Positions 1-5,942 of a stretch of 6,128 nt of DNA are shown one piece after another. The stretch's first letter is position 1. Every line of letters starts with the position of its first letter. Origin of the DNA: Anaerolineales bacterium (GTDB lineage Bacteria > Chloroflexota > Anaerolineae > 4572-78 > NAK82); contig JAHELX010000387.1 in the NCBI GenBank assembly GCA_024643945.1, positions 1 through 6,128 of the forward strand, given 5' to 3'. The notes below the pieces were generated by a model. It saw only the letters and a list, made by a program, of their open reading frames with translations. It made no database searches and had not been told where the DNA came from. The translations under genes were made by a program, and so were the position numbers.

Positions 1-865
1 CGGCAATTCCTTCTTGATCGGCCGGCACTTCTTTGCTTTCTGTCGTCTCCAGCACGACGAAATTGACCTTGTAAACCTGGGTGGGCGAACCAGCCAGGCC
101 GAGCTTATCCTCGTCAGCTCCGATGTCGGCTGCCGTCCAGACAGGTATCTTCAGATTACGCGCCGCCAGGTAAGCATCCAATGCCTCCTCGGGCTCGAAC
201 TCCGGCCATTTTTTCAACAGCGCCCGATATTCAAGTGGGGTGGCAGCCAGCTTGTATTCGATCCGCTTGCGAGCAGAAGGAGGGCGTGGCCGATTGGACG
301 ACGCAACCACCGTCAGAAGGCATGGGAGTGAGCATTTCACCCATTCCTTTCCCATAGAAAACGCCCTTTCCACGAGAATTTCGTCCCCCTCCAGGCTAAC
401 GATTGACTCCGCATAAGTGATCTGGGGGATGCCCAGCTTTTCCGCCGTCTGGGGGCCGACCTGGGCGGTATCGCCATCAATCGCCTGCCGGCCGCAAAAG
501 ATCAGGTCAAAGTCGCCTAACTTTTCAATGGCACACCTGAGCGTGTAAGAAGTGGCCAGCGTATCCGCGCCAGCGAATTTCCTGTCGCTAAGCAGAATCA
601 CCCGGTCCGCGCCCCGGTATAGGGCGTCACGCAGCACCTCGGCCGCCGTCGGTGGCCCCATCGTCAGGACGGTGACCTGGCCGCCATATCGCTCCCGCAC
701 CTGGAGGGCCATTTCCAGCGCGTTCAAGTCCTCCGGGTTGAAAATGGCCGGCAACGCCGAGCGGTTCATGGTGCCGTCCTCTTTCATCACATCGCCGGTG
801 ATGTGATGCGTGTCGGGCACTTGTTTGACCAATACGATCGAGTTGTAAGTTCTGGTAGGCGACAC
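1..865 (-). CDS. etfB: Electron transfer flavoprotein beta subunit (EtfB/FixA family), 3' end beyond the left edge
   Basis: Beta subunit of the soluble ETF heterodimer, which carries electrons from acyl-CoA dehydrogenase-type flavoenzymes to an acceptor. The frame is open for 288 codons from a GTG at 865 to the window edge, with no stop seen. AGGAGG lies 5 nt upstream (876-871), which decides the start. The family is recognised from the opening strand IVLVKQVPDT (residues 10-19), FNPEDLNALEMAL (42-54), the DALYRGADRVILLSD block (80-94), GRQAIDGDTAQVGPQTAEKL (125-144) and the late AADIGAD...LGLAGSPT segment (245-262). After LPCLLTVV (180-187) the usual short stretch is replaced by about 45 residues rich in basic residues, then acidic and leucine-rich ones, before PVWTAAD. 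A longer subgroup of bacterial EtfBs looks like this. The gene lies 31 nt behind the reductase gene on the same strand, so it is probably co-transcribed. The alpha-subunit gene is expected downstream, outside the window. Confidence 0.93.
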   Translation of the reverse strand, partial: MSPTRTYNSIVLVKQVPDTHHITGDVMKEDGTMNRSALPAIFNPEDLNALEMALQVRERYGGQVTVLTMGPPTAAEVLRDALYRGADRVILLSDRKFAGADTLATSYTLRCAIEKLGDFDLIFCGRQAIDGDTAQVGPQTAEKLGIPQITYAESIVSLEGDEILVERAFSMGKEWVKCSLPCLLTVVASSNRPRPPSARKRIEYKLAATPLEYRALLKKWPEFEPEEALDAYLAARNLKIPVWTAADIGADEDKLGLAGSPTQVYKVNFVVLETTESKEVPADQEGIA

Positions 866-896
866 GGATGCCTCCTGTTGGATTTGTGTACTGCGT

Positions 897-1691
897 CTAA
901 GGAACGATAAACTCGCCGCCATCTACACGGATGACGTTACCCGTCATCCAGGCCAGCTCAGGCCGGGAGAAGGCGACGATAGCCTGGGCCACATCCTCGG
1001 GTCGAGTCATGCGGTGATAGGGATTGCGGCGCAGGGTTGCCTCGATCATCTGCTCGTGGCCGGGGATCATACGCAGTGCCGGCGTATCGGTGACGCCCGC
1101 CTGTACAGCGTTGACCTTAATGTTACGTGGGGCCAACTCCATCGCTAACTGGCGGGTGTGGCTCTCCAGAGCCGCTTTGGCAGCACTCACCGCGCCATAG
1201 GCCGGCATGACCCGTTGATTGCCCTCGCTGGTCATCGAGAAAATACGGGCATCGTCGGCGAAGAGATCGGCCCATGCCAGATCTTGCACCCAGTAAACCA
1301 GGCTGTTGGCCATCACATCCAGCGTCATCTCAATCTGCTTCTGGCTCAGGCTCTCTTCGCGCGTAGCGGCGACCATGGGCTTGAGAGCGCCGAAGGCCAG
1401 CGAGTGGAGCATCACTTTTACTTTTACGCCCTCTGCCTTCATTTGTTCCATCGCCTCAGCACGCTTGTCCGCATCAGCAGCGTTCATGTTCATGAAAAGC
1501 GCCTTGCGCCCGACCGCTTCCACGTTGGCCCGCACCGCCTCGGCGCGAGGCAGCGTCGCCTTAAGGTCCAGGTGAACCCCTACAATGTCCATACCCGCTT
1601 GCGCCAGCGCCTGGCTGGTCGCCGCACCAAAACCACTCGATGCGCCTAAAATCAAAGCCCAACCCGAAAGAGTCATGTTACCCGTGGCCAC
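897..1691 (-). CDS. Short-chain dehydrogenase/reductase, FabI/FabL-like enoyl reductase type (YX6K)
   Basis: Rossmann-fold NAD(P)H oxidoreductase of 264 residues with a GTG start. Seen: the nucleotide-binding loop GASSGFG (16-22), HSLAFG (96-101), which matches the HSIGFA segment of FabI, Ser152 at the classical SDR serine position, Tyr165 and Lys172 in YGAVSAAK, and VRVDGGEF near the C-terminus. Tyr and Lys are separated by six residues, as in enoyl-ACP reductases, not by three as in ordinary SDRs. The likely role is reduction of a 2-enoyl thioester; the carrier (ACP or CoA) is unknown. Start choice: GTG at 1691 has GGGAG 7 nt upstream. A further in-frame TTG at 1736 sits inside the promoter -10 box and cannot be used from that transcript. 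ATG at 1676 (259 aa) is the main alternative, but no Shine-Dalgarno is visible before it. The gene is first in an operon with the ETF beta gene. Family is confident; substrate is inference. Confidence 0.88.
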   Translation of the reverse strand: MATGNMTLSGWALILGASSGFGAATSQALAQAGMDIVGVHLDLKATLPRAEAVRANVEAVGRKALFMNMNAADADKRAEAMEQMKAEGVKVKVMLHSLAFGALKPMVAATREESLSQKQIEMTLDVMANSLVYWVQDLAWADLFADDARIFSMTSEGNQRVMPAYGAVSAAKAALESHTRQLAMELAPRNIKVNAVQAGVTDTPALRMIPGHEQMIEATLRRNPYHRMTRPEDVAQAIVAFSRPELAWMTGNVIRVDGGEFIVP

Positions 1692-1735
1692 TATACGTCT
1701 CCCATTTCCATTCTTAGAGTACGTCGCAGGTCGCA

Positions 1736-1764
1736 ATGATAACCTTCAAACCGTATGTTGTCAA
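1736..1764 (-). promoter_or_regulatory. Sigma70-type promoter of the reductase-etfB operon
   Basis: On the minus strand a perfect -35 TTGACA (1764-1759) is followed by a 17-nt spacer and TATCAT (1741-1736), which matches the -10 consensus at 5 of 6 positions. Transcription should start near 1729. That gives a 5' leader of roughly 38 nt to the GTG at 1691 or 53 nt to the ATG at 1676. Confidence 0.75.
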
Positions 1765-1844
1765 TTGCTTGAAACACCGTGGAGGGGAAAAGGTTGCAGA
1801 TAGATTTGGCTAACAGGGAATTGCCCACCGCCCCGAGAGCCCGG

Positions 1845-1853
1845 CCCGATTCG
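1845..1853. repeat. Left copy of the 9-bp direct repeat (putative target-site duplication)
   Basis: CCCGATTCG occurs here and, identically and in the same orientation, at 2029-2037, exactly flanking the palindromic element. A 9-bp duplication is typical of several IS families, including IS1 and some IS4- and IS5-group elements. The match does not extend beyond 9 bp on either side. Confidence 0.65.
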
Positions 1854-2028
1854 GATGCGTTCATTTTTGGGGGCGACACACCCTCCCGGAGCGCCCAATG
1901 GTCCCCTGCACAGGGGAAAGCCCCCCACGGGGCAGGTTGCTGCTAAAAATCGCAGCTTGTTCAGTCAAAACCTGCCCCGTGGGGGGGCTTTGCTCCGGGA
2001 GGGTTCGCCCCGAAATCTGAACGCACCC
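1854..2028. mobile_element. MITE-like 175-bp imperfect palindrome, no coding capacity
   Basis: The element is almost completely self-complementary. From outside in: TGCGTTCA (1856-1863) pairs with TGAACGCA (2018-2025), and the pairing continues through GGGGCGA (1870-1876) with TCGCCCC (2005-2011). Next, 12 bp CCCTCCCGGAGC (1881-1892) pair perfectly with 1992-2003. Then 22 bp (1917-1938, core ACGGGGCAGGTT) pair with 1969-1991 with a single bulged G. A side hairpin CCCCTG-CA-CAGGGG (1903-1916) and an apical hairpin GCTGC/GCAGC (1939-1943, 1952-1956) sit inside. A perfect 9-bp direct repeat abuts both ends. Terminal inverted repeats plus a target-site duplication plus no gene is the anatomy of a miniature inverted-repeat transposable element. 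The parent transposase family is not recognised. Copy number elsewhere cannot be judged from one window. Confidence 0.72.
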
Positions 2029-2037
2029 CCCGATTCG
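2029..2037. repeat. Right copy of the 9-bp direct repeat (putative target-site duplication)
   Basis: This is the second CCCGATTCG copy. Its last three bases (2035-2037) form the start of the -35 box of the downstream hydrolase promoter. The insertion therefore landed at the upstream edge of that promoter, and the duplication preserved the box. Confidence 0.65.
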
Positions 2038-2063
2038 ACGGGTGTAGCCAGGCCGAGTATAAT
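2035..2063 (+). promoter_or_regulatory. Promoter of the glycoside hydrolase gene, predicted leaderless transcript
   Basis: TCGACG (2035-2040, 4 of 6 matches to TTGACA), a 17-nt spacer, then a perfect TATAAT (2058-2063). Only 7 nt separate the -10 box from the ATG at 2071, so the transcript should begin at about 2070-2071. No Shine-Dalgarno sequence precedes this ATG, which agrees with leaderless translation. Confidence 0.7.
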
Positions 2064-2070
2064 CTAGCTT

Positions 2071-3855
2071 ATGAAAGCGCAACCCACATGGCGCCTGCTG
2101 CCCTTCCTTTGGCCTTCCATTACTTTGCTGGCAGTTGCTCTGGGTCTCGCAGTCTGGCCCGCCGCCTCGCGGGTTCTTTTCTACCTGACTGGCGAGGAGC
2201 AGCCCTTACCCCAGACTACGGGGGTGACCCAACTGGCATTCAATTTGGTCCGTCCCCCATTACAATTGGCGAATGACGTGCCAGTCGCTCACGCCGGCGT
2301 CAATCCCTTTGGCGTGAACACCTTTCTGCAAAACGAAGCCGATCCGCACAAGCGCCGTCTGGCGATGGAAATGGTAGCCAACGCCGGCTTTCACTGGATT
2401 CGGCAGGAGTTTCCCTGGGAGGACATCGAAATTCACGGCCCGGGTGATTTTGTGGACCGGCGCCACGATCCGCCGCGCTCCTCCTGGGAGAAATACGACC
2501 AAATTGTGGATCTGGCCGAAGCTTACGGTATCGAGATCATCGCCCGGCTCAGCAACCCCCCGGCCTGGAGCCGGGCAGCGGGTGACGAGGCGGGCACTTT
2601 TGCTCCTCCCGACGACCTGGACGCCTACGGCGATTTTGTGGAGACGGTCGTCCGCCGCTACAAAGGGCGGATCCATTATTACCAGATATGGAACGAGCCC
2701 AACATCTACCCGGAGTGGGGCGAGCAGCCGGTAGACGCAGCGAAATATGTGGAACTGCTCAAGGTGGGCTACACCCGAGCCAAGGCAGTAGACCCCGATG
2801 TGGTGATCATCGCCGGTGCGCTGGCAGCAACGATCGAACTGGATCGCTACCCCCACGGCCTGACCGACGTCCTCTTTTTACAGCAAATGTATGATGCCGG
2901 CGCCGCGCCCTATTTCGACGTGCTGGCTATGCAGGGCTATGGCCTCTGGTCCGGACCTTACGACCGGCGCATGCAACCCCGGGTGCTCAACTTCTCGCGC
3001 CCACTTTATATCCGCGATGTGATGGTGCGCAACGGCGACGCCCATAAGCCCATCTGGCTCTCAGAGATGGCATGGAACGCGCTGCCACCCGACTGGTCTT
3101 CAGATGCTCCCTATGGGCAGGTAACCGAGGCGCAGCAGGCCCGCTACGCGGTGCTGGCTTATCATCGCCTGCAGTCGGAGTGGCCCTGGCTAGGGGTGGC
3201 CAACTATTGGTTCTTGAAGCAGGCCGACGACCGGGAGCGGGATAAGAACCCCCAGTATTATTTCCGCCTGCTGGAGCCCGATTTCACCCCGCAACCGGTA
3301 TACCGAGCTTTGAGCGACGCCGCTCACCTGCCGCCGGTGATGTATCGCGGTTATCACCAGGAGGATCACTGGGCTGTGGCCTACGCATGCCCCACGACAG
3401 GCACATGTACAGATGCCAATGAGGGCGGTTGGCAAAGGGTGAAAGACGAACGGGCGATGCTGGGCGCTTACCGCCAGGCGTTGACCGACGATGCACGCGT
3501 TAGCTTCACCTTTGACGGCAGCGACTTGTGGCTGGTAGTAACTCGCCAGCCCGGTGCCGGCCAGTTGGAGGTGACAGTTGATGGAAGCCCAGCGGCAATG
3601 GTATCATTGGATGCGCCCGATATCACCTTTGGAGCTCGGATCCCGGTCGCGCGAGGGCTGTCCCAAGGTGAACATGATGTACATATCATCGCGCGCTTGG
3701 ACGCAGAGCGTGGGCATGGTCCGGTGATTGACGGCTTCATCGTCGAGAGTCAGCCCACCAGGTGGCTGCGGCGCGAGGTGGGGGCAGTGGCAATGGTCGT
3801 GAGCTTCGCAGCGATGGGTTGGCTCATCCTCTCGCAGAGACGACACACGCGCTGA
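2071..3855 (+). CDS. Membrane-anchored clan GH-A glycoside hydrolase (GH5/GH39-like)
   Basis: A 594-residue secreted-side glycosidase. A hydrophobic anchor spans about residues 11-31, with basic residues before it and no lipobox. The (beta/alpha)8 catalytic domain covers about 75-420: FGVNTFLQ (80-87), WIRQEFPWEDIE (109-120), IIARLSNPPAWSR (156-168), IWNEPN (206-211) with Glu209 as acid/base, and IWLSEMAWN (328-336) with Glu332 as nucleophile. This two-glutamate layout is that of retaining clan GH-A enzymes. Cys440 and Cys446 (CPTTGTC) could form an extracytoplasmic disulfide. A beta-rich domain follows (about 475-560). A second transmembrane segment (570-587) ends in an Arg-rich tail, which fits a topology with both termini inside and the enzyme outside. 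ATG 2071 has no Shine-Dalgarno but sits directly behind a perfect -10 box. The exact GH family and substrate are not resolved. The next gene handles sugar activation, so the released sugar may feed it. Confidence 0.85.
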   Translation: MKAQPTWRLLPFLWPSITLLAVALGLAVWPAASRVLFYLTGEEQPLPQTTGVTQLAFNLVRPPLQLANDVPVAHAGVNPFGVNTFLQNEADPHKRRLAMEMVANAGFHWIRQEFPWEDIEIHGPGDFVDRRHDPPRSSWEKYDQIVDLAEAYGIEIIARLSNPPAWSRAAGDEAGTFAPPDDLDAYGDFVETVVRRYKGRIHYYQIWNEPNIYPEWGEQPVDAAKYVELLKVGYTRAKAVDPDVVIIAGALAATIELDRYPHGLTDVLFLQQMYDAGAAPYFDVLAMQGYGLWSGPYDRRMQPRVLNFSRPLYIRDVMVRNGDAHKPIWLSEMAWNALPPDWSSDAPYGQVTEAQQARYAVLAYHRLQSEWPWLGVANYWFLKQADDRERDKNPQYYFRLLEPDFTPQPVYRALSDAAHLPPVMYRGYHQEDHWAVAYACPTTGTCTDANEGGWQRVKDERAMLGAYRQALTDDARVSFTFDGSDLWLVVTRQPGAGQLEVTVDGSPAAMVSLDAPDITFGARIPVARGLSQGEHDVHIIARLDAERGHGPVIDGFIVESQPTRWLRREVGAVAMVVSFAAMGWLILSQRRHTR

Positions 3856-3882
3856 ACCCGTGAAGAGTTTTACTCAATAAGT

Positions 3883-3939
3883 CGGGATAGGCACAATCTG
3901 TAGAGCCCTCGGAAAGGGTGCCCCCCAAGCCCGATCCCG
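3883..3939 (+). other. Nested stem-loop in the gap before the kinase-nucleotidyltransferase gene
   Basis: The 144-nt gap 3856-3999 contains three nested complementary pairs: CGGGAT (3883-3888) with ATCCCG (3934-3939), GGCAC (3890-3894) with GTGCC (3918-3922), and an inner CCCT (3906-3909) with AGGG (3915-3918); the last two share one base, so they compete at that position. No U-tract follows, so it is not a classical terminator. It could act as an mRNA-stabilising or processing hairpin between the two genes, or as a cis-regulatory leader. It matches no riboswitch class I recognise. No convincing separate promoter is visible in this gap. Confidence 0.35.
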
Positions 3940-3988
3940 GCATCTAAAGACATCCTCTATGCCTGAATTCTCAAGCACTGATTATACA

Positions 3989-3994
3989 AGGAGG
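3989..3994 (+). promoter_or_regulatory. Shine-Dalgarno site of the fusion gene
   Basis: A perfect AGGAGG lies 5 nt before the ATG at 4000. It fixes the start and contrasts with the SD-less hydrolase gene upstream. Confidence 0.85.
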
Positions 3995-3999
3995 CAGCC

Positions 4000-5922
4000 A
4001 TGAAGATCTTCGTTCCCGGGCGTATCTGCCTATTTGGTGAACACTCTGACTGGGCCGGAGGATACCGGCGTATCAATGCAGAAGTTGAGAAGGGCTACAC
4101 GCTGATTACGGGGACCGATCAGGGTATCTATGCTGAGGTCAAGCCCCATCCGACGGCTCTGGTATTGACCTCGACCACGCCCGATGGCGAGAAGCACGGC
4201 CCTTACGAGATCCCAATGGAGCCCAAAGCGCTGTTGGAGGAGGCTCAGCGCGGCGGTTTCTGGAGCTACATCGCCGGGGTCGCGTATCAGATCTTGACTC
4301 ATTACCACGTGCGCGGCCTGGTAATCGACAATTACAAGACCGATCTACCGATGAAGAAGGGACTTTCATCCAGCGCCGCGATCTGCGTCTTAGCAGCACG
4401 CGCCTTTAACCGCGTCTATGATCTGAAAATGACCACCCGGGGGGAGATGGAGCTGGCCTACCAGGGTGAGATCACGACGCCCTCACGCTGCGGACGTATG
4501 GATCAGGGTTGTGCGTTTGGCAACCGGCCCGTGCTGATGACCTTTGACGGTGACCATCTGGACGTGACGGAGTTACAGGCCCCCAATGATATGTATTTTG
4601 TGATCGTGGACTTGCAGGCTCAAAAGGATACGATGGAGATTCTGGCCCGGCTGAACCGGAGCTATCCCTTTGCCGAGAATGAGATCGAGCAGGGCGTGCA
4701 AGAACTGTTGGGGCCGATCAACAAGCGTATGGTGCATCAAGCCATTGAGACGCTCCAGGCGGGGGATGCGGAACGGCTGGGAGCCCTGATGGTCGAGGCA
4801 CAGGCGTTCTTTGACCGCTACGTAACGACAGCTTGCCCGGAAGAACTGACTGCTCCGGTGCTGCACCGCGTCTTAAACTACGCGCCCCTCAAGCCTCACA
4901 TCTGGGGCGGGAAGGGCGTCGGCTCTCAGGGCGATGGCACGGCGCAGTTCATCGCGCGCAGCGAGGCCGATCAGCAAGCCGTGATTGAAATCATCGAACG
5001 TGACCTGAAGATGCCCTGCCTCACGCTGACCTTGCGCACCGGGCCGAAAGTACGCAAGGCCGTAATCCCGGCGGCAGGCTTCGGAACGCGGCTTTTCCCG
5101 GCCACCAAGGCGACCAAGAAGGAGTTGTTTCCCATCATCGACCGCGACGGGATTGCCAAGCCCGCTATTCTGCTGATTGTCGAGGAAGCGCTTGAGGCCG
5201 GGCTAGACGAGGTCATCATCATCGTGCAAGAGCACGATCTGGAGGCTTTTGAGTCATTCTTTAATATGCAGATTCCAATCGAGAACTACAATAAACTGTC
5301 ACGTCACTTCCAGGAATACGCACAACGCATCCTGGAAATAGGTCGGCGTGTATCATTTGTGATCCAGCGGGTCCAAGAGGGCTTTGGCCATGCCGTTTAT
5401 TGTGCGCGAGAGGCGACTGGCAACGCGCCCTTCCTGCTGATGCTGGGCGATCATCTCTACCGATCTGATGGTGAGCAGTCATGCGCGCGGCAGTTAATTG
5501 AGGCCTACAACCAACACGGGATCAGCGTGCTGGGCTTGCGCCGTACCCCGGAAGATCAGATCGCCAACTTCGGGACAGCGACGGGAGTATGGATCGAGGA
5601 TAACCGGCTGCTGAATGTCACCGAGTTCGCCGAAAAACCGACGGTGGATTACGCGAGAAACAACCTGCGTATGCCCGGACTGCCAGAGGATGAGTATCTG
5701 ACAGTATTTGGGCAGTACATCATCAAACCGCAGTTGTTCGCCTATCTGGAAGAGCATATCACGAACAACGTGCGTGAACGGGGCGAATTTCAGCTCACAT
5801 CAGCGCTGGATCGCCTGCGGCAGGAGGATGGGTTCCTGGGATTGATTATGGAGGGACAACGTTACGATATTGGCCTGCCGGAATACTATCTGGAGACGCT
5901 GCAGACTTTCCGCCAGGAGTGA
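4000..5922 (+). CDS. Bifunctional GHMP sugar kinase / GalU-like sugar-1-phosphate nucleotidyltransferase
   Basis: A 640-residue cytosolic fusion. The N-terminal GHMP kinase (about 1-345) shows PGRICLFGEHSDW (6-18), the ATP loop PMKKGLSSSAA (117-127), CGRMDQG (164-170) with Asp168 at the galactokinase catalytic-base position, and a Gly-rich motif GGKGVGSQGDGTAQF (303-317). The C-terminal nucleotidyltransferase (about 351-640) shows AVIPAAGFGTRLFPATK (354-370), KKELFP (373-378), GDH with Asp484 as likely metal ligand (483-485), FAEKP (543-547), GEFQLTSAL (595-603) and RYDIG (621-625), the pattern of UTP-glucose-1-phosphate uridylyltransferases. Both active sites look intact. The likely product is an NDP-sugar (UDP expected from the GalU resemblance) made from a free sugar via its 1-phosphate. 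The sugar is unknown: galactose, a uronic acid or another hexose are all possible. The frame is continuous through the junction, with only a few residues as linker. It follows the hydrolase gene by 144 nt. Confidence 0.9.
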   Translation: MKIFVPGRICLFGEHSDWAGGYRRINAEVEKGYTLITGTDQGIYAEVKPHPTALVLTSTTPDGEKHGPYEIPMEPKALLEEAQRGGFWSYIAGVAYQILTHYHVRGLVIDNYKTDLPMKKGLSSSAAICVLAARAFNRVYDLKMTTRGEMELAYQGEITTPSRCGRMDQGCAFGNRPVLMTFDGDHLDVTELQAPNDMYFVIVDLQAQKDTMEILARLNRSYPFAENEIEQGVQELLGPINKRMVHQAIETLQAGDAERLGALMVEAQAFFDRYVTTACPEELTAPVLHRVLNYAPLKPHIWGGKGVGSQGDGTAQFIARSEADQQAVIEIIERDLKMPCLTLTLRTGPKVRKAVIPAAGFGTRLFPATKATKKELFPIIDRDGIAKPAILLIVEEALEAGLDEVIIIVQEHDLEAFESFFNMQIPIENYNKLSRHFQEYAQRILEIGRRVSFVIQRVQEGFGHAVYCAREATGNAPFLLMLGDHLYRSDGEQSCARQLIEAYNQHGISVLGLRRTPEDQIANFGTATGVWIEDNRLLNVTEFAEKPTVDYARNNLRMPGLPEDEYLTVFGQYIIKPQLFAYLEEHITNNVRERGEFQLTSALDRLRQEDGFLGLIMEGQRYDIGLPEYYLETLQTFRQE

Positions 5923-5942
5923 GCGTTCTCTCCCGGGATGGC

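Noticed and set aside
14..806. Plus-strand open frames opposite etfB
   Set aside because: The minus-strand frame has clear EtfB motifs throughout. These are antisense shadows with Arg/Ser-rich, low-information products.
1158..1803. Plus-strand open frames opposite the reductase gene
   Set aside because: They are antisense to a well-supported SDR, with no motifs and no Shine-Dalgarno.
1845..2037. Integron attC site or rho-independent terminator as an explanation for the palindrome
   Set aside because: There are no GTTRRRY/RYYYAAC core boxes, no integrase and no gene cassette structure. The block lies between two divergent promoters rather than after a gene, and no T-tract follows a stem.
1855..2082. 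Two overlapping open frames of about 70 codons, one on each strand, within the palindrome
   Set aside because: Their products share near-identical pieces (such as PPTGQV and NLPRGG) only because the DNA is an inverted repeat read from both sides. No ribosome binding site or family resemblance supports them.
3983..3988. TATACA as a -10 box for the kinase-transferase gene
   Set aside because: It matches only 4 of 6 positions and has no acceptable -35 at 16-18 nt. It would start transcription inside the AGGAGG site.
5230..5482. Separate minus-strand genes inside the fusion gene
   Set aside because: The plus frame carries continuous nucleotidyltransferase motifs here. The antisense frames show no recognisable features.
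4000..5922. Heptose kinase/guanylyltransferase (HddA-HddC) fusion
   Set aside because: The first kinase motif is of the galactokinase type (GRICLFGEHSD) rather than the Gly-rich HddA type, and the transferase resembles GalU. It is kept only as a remote alternative.
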